A DNA stretch of 64,000 nt from Paenibacillus sp. FSL K6-3182 (GTDB lineage Bacteria > Bacillota > Bacilli > Paenibacillales > Paenibacillaceae), in contig NZ_CP150265.1 of NCBI RefSeq assembly GCF_037976325.1, forward strand, positions 634,001-698,000, in the 5' to 3' direction. Below are positions 39,920 to 48,880 of the stretch, piece by piece. The translations under genes and the position numbers were made by a program. Numbering within the stretch: position 1 is the first letter of the stretch; every line of letters starts with the position of its first letter. A model generated the notes under the pieces. That model saw only the letters and a program-made list of their open reading frames with translations, was not told the DNA's origin and searched no databases.

Positions 39920-42361
39920 ATGACGACACAAGCATCGCAAAATAACTCAAGTACGATTCGCAGAGCCGCAGTGATCGGCTCCGGCGTAATGGGGGCCGGC
40001 ATCGCTGCACATTTAGCCAATGCGGGGATGCGAGTGACGCTGCTGGACATTGTTCCGCATTCGCTGACGGCAGAGGAAGAACGACAGGGGCTTACGCTCT
40101 CTGATGCCAAGGTGCGCAATCGGCTCGCAAATGCGGCGATAGCAAAAATGGGCAAGTCACAACCCGCCCAGCTCTACGATCCAGCTTGGTCATCACGCAT
40201 TACTCCGGGTAATTTGACCGATCATCTAGAGCTGCTGGGCGAGGCAGACTGGATTGTAGAAGCGGTTGTGGAGCGGCTCGACATTAAATGTGATGTGCTT
40301 GCAAAGGTTGAAGCCGCACGCCGCCTAGGCAGCATCGTTTCTACGAATACGTCGGGATTATCAGCGGCGTCCATGGCAGAGGGGAGGAGCAAGGAGTTTC
40401 GGCAGCATTTTGCGGTAACCCATTTTTTCAACCCGCCGCGGTATATGAAGCTTGTTGAGATCGTGCCTACCGAAGACACCACATCCGAGGTTATTCAGCT
40501 GTTGACGGAGGTTTGCGAGAAGCGGCTTGGCAAGGGAGTCGTACTGGCGAAGGATACGCCTAACTTCATTGCGAACCGAATTGGCACTTACGGCATGCTG
40601 GTTACGCTTGAGGATACGCTGGCATTTGGGCTGACGGTAGAGGAAACAGATGCCTTGACCGGTCCGGCGATGGGAAGGCCGAAGACGGCGACACTGCGCA
40701 TGCTCGATTTGGTTGGGTTGGATACGCTGCTGCATGTCGTGGATAATGTGCGGGAGCGGAGCAGCGATCCAGCGGAGCAAAAGGTTTTTGCAAGGCCGCC
40801 CCTGCTTGAGAAGCTTGCAGCATCGGGACGGCTAGGTGAGAAAACGGGTGCGGGTTTTTACCGAAAGGTGAAGGGGAAAGGAGGCAGTGAGATTGAATCG
40901 CTTAAGCTGGATACGCTCGAGTATGGGCCTAAGCGGTCAGTCAACTCCCCTGTTATTGATGCGTCTAAGGCTGCGAAGGGTGCGGCGGCAAAAGTGAAGG
41001 CGCTGCTTCGCACAGACCCGCAGGACCGCTACGCTAAATTTGCATGGTCCACTATCAAAAAAACACTGCTGTATGCAGCGGCACAAGTCGGTGTCATTGC
41101 GGATTCGATCTCGGATATCGACCGCGCAATGCGCTGGGGCTTTAACTGGGAGCTTGGACCGTTCGAGCTGTGGGATGCGATAGGGCTTCGCAAATCGGTG
41201 CAGCAAATGCAGAAGGAGGGCGATGCGATCCCAGAGTGGGTGGCGGCTTGGCTAGCAGCCGGACATGAAAGCTTCTATAAGGTGGAGGGAACGGAGCGGG
41301 TTTATGCTGCAAGCGGAGCATACAAGAGGGAAGTGGAGGAAGCAGATTCGGTTTCCTTAACGGCATTAAAGGCTGCCGGAAAAACGGTATTGTCCACCTC
41401 AGGCGCTAGTCTAATCGATATTGGCGATGACGTTGTACTGCTGGAATTCCATTCGCCTAACAATGCCATCGGGGGTGATATTTTATCGGCGATTCGTCAA
41501 AGCACAGAGGAGGTGTCTCTAAATTGGCGGGGGCTTGTTATAGCGAATGAAGGGCGAAACTTCTGTGTAGGAGCAAACCTGATGCTGCTATTAATGGAGG
41601 CGCAAAGCGGCGAATGGGATGAAGTGGAGGATATTATTCGTTTCTTCCAGAGCAGTATGCTAGGGCTTAAGTGGCTTGACCGTCCTGTCGTAGCTGCTCC
41701 GCACCGAATGACGCTGGGCGGCGGAGTAGAAGCATGCTTGCCTGCTGATCGTATTATTTATTCGCCAGAGACATACTTTGGATTGGTGGAAACGGGAGTT
41801 GGCCTTATTCCTGCGGGCGGGGGCTGCAAGGAAGCGGCTGCGATGGCAGCTGAACGGGCCTTTATTGCGAATGGCGGCAAGCCAGGCGGAGACCTGCAGC
41901 CGCATTTGAATGCGCTGTTTGAGACGATTGCGCTGGCCAAATCATCAACCAGCGGCTACGAGGTGCGCCGTTTGGGACTGATGCGGCCGCAGGATAAGGT
42001 CATTATGCGGCAGGAGGCACGGATAGCCGAGGCGAAGCGGGCGGTGCTGGAGCTGGACCGGGCGGGCTACTCGCCGCCAGCGGAGGAACGTATTCGCGTT
42101 GCCGGACGAGAAGGCAGAGCGGTGCTTAAGGTAGCGGTGCAAGCGATGCAGCTTAGCGGCCATATTAGTGAGCATGACGCGCTTATCGCCGGCAAGCTTG
42201 GTTCTGTACTCGCGGGCGGGGACATTCAGCCGGGCGCTGAAGTGAGCGAGCAATATTTGCTCGATTTGGAATGCGAAGCATTCCTCAGCCTATGCGGCGA
42301 GCGCAAGACACAGGAGCGTATGAGCCATATGCTCGCGACAGGCAAGCCGCTGCGCAACTAG
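39920..42361 (+). CDS. fadN: 3-hydroxyacyl-CoA dehydrogenase / enoyl-CoA hydratase FadN
   Basis: Bifunctional beta-oxidation enzyme of 813 residues. The N-terminal dehydrogenase half binds NAD with AAVIGSGVMGAGIAAHLANA, carries the HFFNPPRYMKLVEI catalytic His motif and DTPNFIANRIG. The C-terminal part contains a crotonase-like domain with LVIANEGRNFCVGANLMLL and GGGVEACLPADR, EvTG-like VETGVGLIPAGGG. It thus hydrates enoyl-CoA and oxidises 3-hydroxyacyl-CoA. ATG 39920 follows AAGGAGGAGGAGG; the longer frame from 39827 overlaps fadF and lacks support. It lies 31 nt after fadF and 24 nt before fadA, as in the Bacillus fadNAE operon. Confidence 0.95.
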   Translation: MTTQASQNNSSTIRRAAVIGSGVMGAGIAAHLANAGMRVTLLDIVPHSLTAEEERQGLTLSDAKVRNRLANAAIAKMGKSQPAQLYDPAWSSRITPGNLTDHLELLGEADWIVEAVVERLDIKCDVLAKVEAARRLGSIVSTNTSGLSAASMAEGRSKEFRQHFAVTHFFNPPRYMKLVEIVPTEDTTSEVIQLLTEVCEKRLGKGVVLAKDTPNFIANRIGTYGMLVTLEDTLAFGLTVEETDALTGPAMGRPKTATLRMLDLVGLDTLLHVVDNVRERSSDPAEQKVFARPPLLEKLAASGRLGEKTGAGFYRKVKGKGGSEIESLKLDTLEYGPKRSVNSPVIDASKAAKGAAAKVKALLRTDPQDRYAKFAWSTIKKTLLYAAAQVGVIADSISDIDRAMRWGFNWELGPFELWDAIGLRKSVQQMQKEGDAIPEWVAAWLAAGHESFYKVEGTERVYAASGAYKREVEEADSVSLTALKAAGKTVLSTSGASLIDIGDDVVLLEFHSPNNAIGGDILSAIRQSTEEVSLNWRGLVIANEGRNFCVGANLMLLLMEAQSGEWDEVEDIIRFFQSSMLGLKWLDRPVVAAPHRMTLGGGVEACLPADRIIYSPETYFGLVETGVGLIPAGGGCKEAAAMAAERAFIANGGKPGGDLQPHLNALFETIALAKSSTSGYEVRRLGLMRPQDKVIMRQEARIAEAKRAVLELDRAGYSPPAEERIRVAGREGRAVLKVAVQAMQLSGHISEHDALIAGKLGSVLAGGDIQPGAEVSEQYLLDLECEAFLSLCGERKTQERMSHMLATGKPLRN

Positions 42362-42385
42362 CCTAAAACGAAGGGGGAGAGTGAA

Positions 42386-43606
42386 ATGTCAGCTTCATCA
42401 CCGTTTGAAGATCACGCTCGTGATGCCGTTATCGTTGCTGCGGTGAGGACGGCGGTCGGCAAAGCATCAAAGGGGAGCCTTGCGGAGACGAGGGCAGAGG
42501 ATCTTGGGCGAGCTGTGCTGCAAGGTGCGTTTGAGAGTCTGCCCGGCTTGTCGCCCGAGCTTATAGAGGATGTCATCATTGGCTGCGCAATGCCCGAAGG
42601 TGAACAAGGCTTGAATATGGCGCGCACGATCTCGCTTTATTCGGGATTGCCGGTGACGACGCCAGCAGTAACGATTAACCGCTTTTGCGCATCAGGCCTG
42701 CAAGCAATCGCCTATGCAGCGGAGCGAATTAGGCTTGGCGATGCGGACGTTATTGCTGCTGGCGGAGTGGAGAGCATGAGCCATGTGCCGATGACAGGCT
42801 TCAGGCTGTCGCCGCATCCTGCGATTGTCGATGCGATGCCAGAGGTTTATATGGGAATGGGACATACGGCAGAAGAGGTTGCCCGCCGTTATGGGGTGAC
42901 GCGTGAAGAGCAGGATGCGTTTGCAGCATCCAGCCATCGCAAGGCGGCAGCAGCTATTGAAGCAGGACGCTTCCAAGCTGAGATCGTACCAATAACGACA
43001 AGCCGCTCCGGCGTGAACGATGCTGGCCGTCCATGGTCGAAAGTGATCACTTTCGATACAGATGAAGGCGTCCGGCCGGAGACGACGGTTCAGACGTTGG
43101 CGCCGCTCAAGCCCTCTTTTGCAAGAGAAGGTACGGTTACAGCGGGCAATACGTCCCAAATGAGCGATGGAGCAGCTGCGGTAATCGTGATGAGCAGGGC
43201 GCGTGCGGAGGAGCTTGGCTATCGTCCGCTCGCCGTATTCCGCGGTTTCAGTGTAGCTGGCGTCGCTCCTGAGGTTATGGGCATCGGTCCCATTGAAGCC
43301 GTGCCTAAAGCGCTTAAGAAAGCGGGAATTACGCTTGAGCAGGTCGATCTGTTTGAGCTTAATGAAGCATTTGCGGCGCAGTGCGTCCCTATCATTAAGG
43401 AGCTTGGCATTAATCCTGAAATCGTCAATGTGAACGGCGGGGCTATCGCACTCGGACATCCGCTTGGTTGTACAGGAACAAAGCTGTCGGTGTCACTTAT
43501 TCATGAGCTTGGCCGCAGAGGCGGCGGTATTGGCGTTGTCACGATGTGTATAGGAGGAGGTATGGGAGCAGCAGGCGTAATTGAAGTGTATAACTCAGAC
43601 CAATAA
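42386..43606 (+). CDS. fadA: Acetyl-CoA C-acyltransferase (3-ketoacyl-CoA thiolase) FadA
   Basis: Thiolase of 406 residues that cleaves 3-ketoacyl-CoA to acetyl-CoA and a shortened acyl-CoA. The nucleophile is Cys101 in [13 protein letters not shown]. The general-base His is in [17 protein letters not shown], and the second Cys in [14 protein letters not shown]. The conserved NEAFAAQ motif is present. ATG 42386 has GGGGGAG 7 nt upstream. It follows fadN directly and precedes fadE, completing the beta-oxidation spiral. Confidence 0.96.
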   Translation: MSASSPFEDHARDAVIVAAVRTAVGKASKGSLAETRAEDLGRAVLQGAFESLPGLSPELIEDVIIGCAMPEGEQGLNMARTISLYSGLPVTTPAVTINRFCASGLQAIAYAAERIRLGDADVIAAGGVESMSHVPMTGFRLSPHPAIVDAMPEVYMGMGHTAEEVARRYGVTREEQDAFAASSHRKAAAAIEAGRFQAEIVPITTSRSGVNDAGRPWSKVITFDTDEGVRPETTVQTLAPLKPSFAREGTVTAGNTSQMSDGAAAVIVMSRARAEELGYRPLAVFRGFSVAGVAPEVMGIGPIEAVPKALKKAGITLEQVDLFELNEAFAAQCVPIIKELGINPEIVNVNGGAIALGHPLGCTGTKLSVSLIHELGRRGGGIGVVTMCIGGGMGAAGVIEVYNSDQ

Positions 43607-43680
43607 GGTCGGCAGGTGGATAAGGGAGTTTGGCAGCATCCTGAAATAAAATATTCGGTTGGCTGAAAGGAGAACTGCGC

Positions 43681-45468
43681 ATGACGGAGACGATACGTTT
43701 TGGCGGTCGGTTTGTCGTGGAAGACAGTGTGCCGGAATCGGTCGTGACGCCCGAGGATTTTACGGAAGAGCAACGAATGATGGCGGATGCGGCGCAGCAG
43801 TTCATGGATGCGGAAATAACGCCGCGCGATGCGGAGCTGGAAGCTTTAAATTATGATCTGACCGTAGAGCTGATGCGCAAAGCAGGTGAGCTTGGCCTGC
43901 TGGGCGCAGATGTGCCGGAGGCTTACGGCGGGCTAGGGCTCGACAAGGTAAGCACGACGCTGCTCGCAGAAACGTTGGCAAGATCCTCCTCGTTTGCGCT
44001 TTCGGTAGGCGCTCATACGGGAATCGGCACGCTGCCGATCGTTTTTTTCGGAACACCAAAGCAAAAAGAAACGTATCTCCCGGCACTTGCAACGGGGGAG
44101 CGCATCGCTGCTTATTGCTTAACTGAACCAGCATCGGGATCGGATGCGCTAGGGGCGAAAACGACGGCAAGATTATCGCCAAATGGGAAGCACTACGTTC
44201 TTAATGGATCAAAGCTCTATATTACAAACGCAGGTTTTGCTGATTTATTTATCGTTTATGCGAAGGTAGACGGTGAGTATTTTACAGCATTTATTGTAGA
44301 GAAAGGCATGCCGGGGTTCAGTATTGGACCGGAGGAGCATAAGATGGGCATCAAGGGTTCTTCAACACGCCCTTTATTTTTTGAAGATGTGGCGGTACCG
44401 GTTGAAAACGTGCTTGGGGAGGTTGGAAAAGGGCATCAAATCGCATTTAACATTTTGAACATAGGACGCTTTAAGCTTGGAGCAGCTTGCCTCGGTTCGT
44501 CGAAGGAGACCATTGAGCTTGCATCGGCCTATGCCAATACGCGGAAGCAATTTGGGAAGGCGATTTCCTCCTATCCGTTAATAGGCGCCAAGCTGGCTGA
44601 TATGAACATTCGTACTTATGTGCTTGAGAGCATGGTTTATCGAACTGCGGGCTGGATCGATTCGATGCTGCGGACGACGGAAGAAGGCGGGGCGGCAGTT
44701 GAAGGCATGACAGTCGCTAAGGCAATCGGAGAGTATGCCATTGAATGCTCGATTATAAAGGTTTTTGCATCTGAGGCGCTTGATTTTGTAGCGGATGAAG
44801 GGGTGCAGATTCATGGCGGCTACGGTTATATTCGCGAGTATAAGGTAGAAAGAATTTATCGGGATTCGCGAATTAATCGGATTTTTGAAGGCACGAATGA
44901 AATTAATCGGATGCTCATTCCTGGCACGCTGATGAAAAAAGCGTTAAAGGGCGAGCTCCCGCTGCTGCGCAAAGCTCGTTCATTGCAAGCAGAGCTGCTG
45001 CAGCCGATGCCGATTCCGCCTCTTGAAAAGCCGCTTAGCAAAGAAGCGTTCCGCGTAGGTCAAGCGAAAAAAATCTTCCTCGCCATCGGCGGGCTTGCTG
45101 TTCAGAAGCTGGGACTGCGGCTGGAGCAGGAACAAGAGGTGCTGTGTTCTCTTGCAGATCTTATGATCAACATCTTCGCCATGGAAAGCGCACTGCTGCG
45201 CTCACAAAAAATATGGAAGGCTAGCCGCGGAGTCGCTTCGGAAAAGACGGAAAATGTTTTAGCGATGACGACAGTTTTTGTGCAGGAGGCCATGGAGCGG
45301 GTTGAGTCACTAGCTAAGCTGGCACTTGCTGCGCTAGAGACGGGAGACGGGCTGCAGATGCAGCTGTCCGTCCTCAAAAAGCTGATGCGCGCGCCTATCT
45401 CAGATACGGTTGCTTTGAAGCGAACAATTGCCGCTCGTGTCATTAACAGTGAGCATTATGTCGTGTGA
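43681..45468 (+). CDS. fadE: Acyl-CoA dehydrogenase FadE
   Basis: FAD enzyme of 595 residues that oxidises acyl-CoA to trans-2-enoyl-CoA and hands electrons to ETF. The N-terminal helical, middle beta and C-terminal helical domains are all present: LGLLGADVPEAYGGLGLDK, AYCLTEPASGSDALGAKTTA, MGIKGSSTRPLFFEDVAVP, then HGGYGYIREYKVERIYRDSR and the catalytic-base region IFEGTNEINRMLI. The extra about 170 C-terminal residues match the long Bacillus FadE and VLCAD-like type, which often act on long chains. ATG 43681 follows AAAGGAG by 8 nt. Confidence 0.95.
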   Translation: MTETIRFGGRFVVEDSVPESVVTPEDFTEEQRMMADAAQQFMDAEITPRDAELEALNYDLTVELMRKAGELGLLGADVPEAYGGLGLDKVSTTLLAETLARSSSFALSVGAHTGIGTLPIVFFGTPKQKETYLPALATGERIAAYCLTEPASGSDALGAKTTARLSPNGKHYVLNGSKLYITNAGFADLFIVYAKVDGEYFTAFIVEKGMPGFSIGPEEHKMGIKGSSTRPLFFEDVAVPVENVLGEVGKGHQIAFNILNIGRFKLGAACLGSSKETIELASAYANTRKQFGKAISSYPLIGAKLADMNIRTYVLESMVYRTAGWIDSMLRTTEEGGAAVEGMTVAKAIGEYAIECSIIKVFASEALDFVADEGVQIHGGYGYIREYKVERIYRDSRINRIFEGTNEINRMLIPGTLMKKALKGELPLLRKARSLQAELLQPMPIPPLEKPLSKEAFRVGQAKKIFLAIGGLAVQKLGLRLEQEQEVLCSLADLMINIFAMESALLRSQKIWKASRGVASEKTENVLAMTTVFVQEAMERVESLAKLALAALETGDGLQMQLSVLKKLMRAPISDTVALKRTIAARVINSEHYVV

Positions 45469-45483
45469 AGGGGGAGAGCATGA

Positions 45484-47268
45484 ATGGATTCGCTCAGACC
45501 GGAAGATCCGTCTTTGCCCGAGCAACCGTCCACTCAATCTGAAGAGCAAGCGCGCCCATGGCTTCAACATTACCCGAAAGAGGTATCACCTTCACTGCAC
45601 TATCCCGATCAGAGTATCGTTCAGTTTTTAATAAATGCGGCTAATCATCATCCAAATCATCCTGCCGTTCATTTCCTTGGCAAAATATTAACATACCGCG
45701 AGCTTCACGAAAATGCAGTTAATCTCGCTCATGGTCTCCTTTCCCTTGGCATAGCCAAAGGAGACCGGGTGGCAATCATGCTGCCGAATTGCCCACAAGC
45801 AGTGGCTGCTTTTTATGGGGTGCTGCTTGCAGGTGGTGTCGTTGTTCAGACAAATCCGCTTTATGTGGAGCGGGAGCTTGAGCATCAGCTTGCAGATAGC
45901 GGAGCTGTTGCTGTCATTACGGTTGATCTGCTTTATGCACGCTTGTCTCGGGTTCGAGGCAAGCAGCCGGAGTCGGGTCCGCTGCCGCAGCTGAAGCATG
46001 CGATCATCACATCGATTAAGGATGGGCTGCCGTTTCCGAAAAACTTGCTTTATCCTCTTAAACAGCGAAAAGAGGGCTTTCGCGCAGATATTCCATATGG
46101 CAGCTTTGGCGTCGTTTCTTATAAGAAGCTGCTTGCAGCAAAGCATACGGATATGAGACTGCCTGATTCGGCAAAAGGGTCTGATCTCGCGGCACTGCAA
46201 TATACAGGCGGCACAACAGGAACGCCAAAAGGAGTGATGCTGACTCATCGCAATCTCGTTGCCAATACGATACAAATATCTACTTGGTGCTATAAAGCGG
46301 AGGATGCTAAAGAGAGATTTTTAGCGGCGCTGCCACTGTTTCATGTGTTTGGATTAACGGTATTAATGAATATGTCGGTACTTCGTGCGGGAACGCTTAT
46401 ATTACTTCCGCGCTTCGAAGTAGAGACGGTACTGCAAACGATTAATCAGCAGAAACCTACCATTTTTCCAGGCGCGCCAACAATGTATGTCGCACTCATC
46501 CATCATAAGTCCGCGGCAAAAATCGATTTTTCTTCTATTAATGTGTGTGTAAGCGGATCAGCGGCTTTGCCGCTAGAGGTGCAGGAGAAGTTCGAAGCTT
46601 TAACTGGCGGAAGGCTTGTTGAAGGTTATGGCTTGTCGGAATCTTCTCCCGTCACCCATGCCAACCCGGTATGGGAGAAACGCAAAATCGGCACGATCGG
46701 CATTCCTTTTCCGGATACGGATGCGGCAGTGATTGATCCTGAGAGCGGTGAGAGATTGCCTATCGGTGAGCTTGGGGAGTTAATTGTTCGCGGTCCGCAG
46801 GTCATGCGAGGATATTGGAATAAGCCTGCTGAAACGGATCAGGTATTGCGGGATGGTTGGCTCCATACTGGCGACCTTGCTACGATGGATGAAGATGGTT
46901 ATTTTACGATTATGGATCGAATTAAGGATGTTATTATCGCTGGCGGCTTTAATATTTATCCTCGTGAAGTGGAGGAGGTACTGTTCGAGCATCCGGCCGT
47001 AAGGGAAGCGGCAGTGATTGGTGTGAAGGATGAGTACAGAGGCGAAACGGTAAAAGCTTTTATTGTGTTTAAGGAGGGCTGGCAAGTATCAAGCAGTCAG
47101 CTTGACCGTTGGTGCAGAGAGCGGCTCGCTTCCTATAAGGTGCCACACCACTATTCCTTTAGGGAAACGCTTCCAAAAACGATGGTCGGAAAAGTGCTTC
47201 GTCGAAAACTGCAGGAGGAGGAGGCGGAGGCTGAAAAGGCGAGAAAGGCGGAGAAGAAGGGAGAGTGA
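45484..47268 (+). CDS. lcfA: Long-chain fatty-acid--CoA ligase (LcfA/FadD-like)
   Basis: ATP-dependent acyl-CoA synthetase of 594 residues that activates fatty acids for beta-oxidation at the membrane face. AMP-binding motifs are complete: YTGGTTGTPKGVMLTHRNL (P-loop), GYGLSESSPVTHANP, GWLHTGDLATMDEDGYF, and the hinge DRIKDVIIAGGFNIYPREVE. The catalytic Lys is in LPKTMVGKVLRRKL. The N-terminus PWLQHYPKEVSPSLHYP is typical of Bacillus LcfA. ATG 45484 lies 15 nt after the fadE stop, and GAAGGGGGAG overlaps the fadE stop, so they are co-transcribed. Confidence 0.93.
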   Translation: MDSLRPEDPSLPEQPSTQSEEQARPWLQHYPKEVSPSLHYPDQSIVQFLINAANHHPNHPAVHFLGKILTYRELHENAVNLAHGLLSLGIAKGDRVAIMLPNCPQAVAAFYGVLLAGGVVVQTNPLYVERELEHQLADSGAVAVITVDLLYARLSRVRGKQPESGPLPQLKHAIITSIKDGLPFPKNLLYPLKQRKEGFRADIPYGSFGVVSYKKLLAAKHTDMRLPDSAKGSDLAALQYTGGTTGTPKGVMLTHRNLVANTIQISTWCYKAEDAKERFLAALPLFHVFGLTVLMNMSVLRAGTLILLPRFEVETVLQTINQQKPTIFPGAPTMYVALIHHKSAAKIDFSSINVCVSGSAALPLEVQEKFEALTGGRLVEGYGLSESSPVTHANPVWEKRKIGTIGIPFPDTDAAVIDPESGERLPIGELGELIVRGPQVMRGYWNKPAETDQVLRDGWLHTGDLATMDEDGYFTIMDRIKDVIIAGGFNIYPREVEEVLFEHPAVREAAVIGVKDEYRGETVKAFIVFKEGWQVSSSQLDRWCRERLASYKVPHHYSFRETLPKTMVGKVLRRKLQEEEAEAEKARKAEKKGE

Positions 47269-47273
47269 GCGGT

Positions 47274-47702
47274 ATGGATGAGGATTGGTTTGTTCAACAG
47301 GCAGATCAAGCTGGTCATCTGACAAGGCTCGCAGAACGTGCGCAAGCTACCTTTTGGGGATTGCTTGGCTGTGAAATCGTGCAGGCAAACGCAAGCAAAG
47401 CGGCCATATGCCTGGATGCAACTGAGCGGCATCTTAATCTGCTAAACATCGTTCACGGCGGAGTGCTGATGTCTTTGATGGATAATGCGATGGGGCTTGT
47501 GGTTATGCTAGCAGCACCTGAGAAAAGCGCGGTAACGGCAAATTTGAACACACAATTTCTCGCCAGCGCCAAAGGCGGCGTGCTGCTTTGCGAAGCAGAG
47601 CTGGTTCACCGAACGGAACGTACACTGACGCTGCAAGCACAGGTCAAGGATGACGCAGGCAAGCTGCTCGTTTGCGGAATTGGTGCGTATCGGATCATTT
47701 AG
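47274..47702 (+). CDS. PaaI-type hotdog thioesterase
   Basis: Acyl-CoA thioesterase of the hotdog fold, 142 residues. The PaaI/ACOT13 pattern is present: HLNLLNIVHGGVLMSLMDNA with the catalytic HGG and Asp, and a beta sheet VTANLNTQFLASAKGG. It may release free CoA or remove dead-end acyl-CoAs during fatty-acid breakdown; its substrate is not defined. ATG 47274 lies 10 nt after AAGGGAG; a GTG at 47265 overlaps the ligase stop and is too close to that site. Last gene of the fad operon. Confidence 0.88.
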   Translation: MDEDWFVQQADQAGHLTRLAERAQATFWGLLGCEIVQANASKAAICLDATERHLNLLNIVHGGVLMSLMDNAMGLVVMLAAPEKSAVTANLNTQFLASAKGGVLLCEAELVHRTERTLTLQAQVKDDAGKLLVCGIGAYRII

Positions 47703-47718
47703 TTCACATTTTCGTAAG

Positions 47719-47747
47719 TTGATTGCTTGCTTCTGGTACGATATAAT
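47719..47747 (+). promoter_or_regulatory. Sigma-A promoter
   Basis: TTGATT at 47719-47724 and a perfect TATAAT at 47742-47747 are 17 bp apart, 94 nt before the small membrane protein gene. Confidence 0.65.
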
Positions 47748-47840
47748 AATACCTAATTATGGAAAAATATCTCGAGTGGAACAGAACTAATAATTAAGCG
47801 TAATATACCGATAAAAGTAATATGGGAAGGAGGCGAGGAC

Positions 47841-48062
47841 ATGGTTCAGGGCTGGGTAACGACATTGGTTTTAGCATTCGGAATTTTGGTCGCCATTATT
47901 GGCGTGATCGCATATTTAAGAATGTTTCGTAAAGATCGGCTTTCATCTACGTCTCACCAGTCAGCTGATGTCTCGCCTCCAAACGTAATTAGCATAACAA
48001 CCGCAAGGGATTCTGAGCATAAGAAGCCGCCCAAATCCAAAAAAGCCGCGCCAAGAGATTAA
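47841..48062 (+). CDS. Small single-TM protein, unknown function
   Basis: A 73-residue protein with an N-terminal membrane helix (VTTLVLAFGILVAIIGVIAY, about residues 6-26), a basic RMFRKDR stop-transfer stretch and a hydrophilic, Lys/Ser/Pro-rich cytoplasmic tail. AAGGAGGCG lies upstream of ATG 47841, and a good promoter precedes it. It is not part of the fad operon. Function not recognised. Confidence 0.75.
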   Translation: MVQGWVTTLVLAFGILVAIIGVIAYLRMFRKDRLSSTSHQSADVSPPNVISITTARDSEHKKPPKSKKAAPRD

Positions 48063-48102
48063 TAATTGTTAACTTTCATATTCTGAACCTAAATGTTATA
48101 AT

Positions 48103-48243
48103 AGTAAGAAAAATGCGAACATTGTGACTCATTGGCCATGGAGTTGCCTGCACCGAGTGGGGGTTCTTGCGGTGTAACCGCCGCATGCGGTCTCGTATAA
48201 TGCTGTTTAGGACGACCATCCAACGTAAAGGGGAGGAGATTTC
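48103..48243 (+). other. Possibly structured leader of the 62-codon gene
   Basis: After a TATAAT at 48097-48102 (its -35 is poor) a 140-nt untranslated stretch precedes the small gene. It has local complementarity, including the palindrome CCGCATGCGG and matches between GCACC and GGTG. I could not fit it to a known riboswitch or T-box. Offered only as a candidate structured RNA. Confidence 0.25.
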
Positions 48244-48432
48244 ATGGCGAAGCATAGCCAGAATGAAGTCAAGGAAAGCCTGAAAGAACTCACGAGAATT
48301 TTTCAACCCAAGGACCCGCGTAAATTTGTTAAAGAGTATATTCGAAAGTACCGGATTACCGGGGGCTACGAAGATGAATTAACGACATTGGTGGAAAATG
48401 AATTGTGCAGAATCAACTCCTCGGTCAGCTAG
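48244..48432 (+). CDS. Small helical protein, unknown function
   Basis: A 62-residue charged protein, MAKHSQNEVKESLKELTRIF and onward, ending LVENELCRINSSVS. It is predicted to be mainly helical and cytoplasmic. AAAGGGGAGGAG is 5-8 nt before ATG 48244, and a terminator follows, which together make a convincing single-gene unit. No family recognised. Confidence 0.75.
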   Translation: MAKHSQNEVKESLKELTRIFQPKDPRKFVKEYIRKYRITGGYEDELTTLVENELCRINSSVS

Positions 48433-48450
48433 ACTCATCATGAAGGATAC

Positions 48451-48499
48451 GGCTTTGTAAACTGTCTATAGGCAGGATGCAAAGTCTTTTTGTTTTTTA
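48451..48499 (+). terminator. Terminator with G-U pairs
   Basis: GGCTTTGTA at 48451-48459 pairs with TGCAAAGTC at 48478-48486 using G-U wobble, followed by a long T-rich run. Between here and 48713 I see only a 12-bp palindrome CACTCGCGAGTG at 48580-48591. Confidence 0.65.
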
Positions 48500-48713
48500 C
48501 AGGACGTGCAAACTTAGGATGCTAGGTTTTTCTAAAAGCGGATTAAGCACCATTCCTGCTAACCCCAGATTTTTTTGGTCACTCGCGAGTGCAACGAATA
48601 TTTACCCCTTCAAATCATAATTTCGCCATATCTGATGGGCATGTGTCTCCCTTTTCTCGAATAAGTTATACATAGACAAATCTACTCGTTGTCATAGGCG
48701 GGATATGTTTGCG

Positions 48714-48866
48714 AGGTGGATTTTACTATCGTAAAACCTGGGCTTATGCTTTCGAAGTGGATTTTACTATCGTAAAACCTAGGCTTATGCTTTCGAAGTG
48801 GATTTTACTATCGTAAAACCTAGGCTTATGCTTTCGAAGTGGATTTTACTACGTAAAACCTTAAGG
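48714..48866 (+). repeat. Tandem hairpin leader array B (four 41-bp units) before map
   Basis: Four near-identical units lie at about 48714-48753, 48754-48794, 48795-48835 and 48836-48866. The 41-bp unit starts GAAGTGGATTTTACTATCG, contains the hairpin GGATTTTAC-TATC-GTAAAACC, and ends AGGCTTATGCTTTC. The last hairpin has a shorter loop (TA) and runs straight into TTAAGGAGGT, the map ribosome binding site. Period, GAAG anchor and GCTTATGCTT linker match array A, while the stem bases differ in a paired way (TTTTGC/GCAAAA against TTTTAC/GTAAAA). Confidence 0.93.
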
Positions 48867-48880
48867 AGGTACGTACACAC

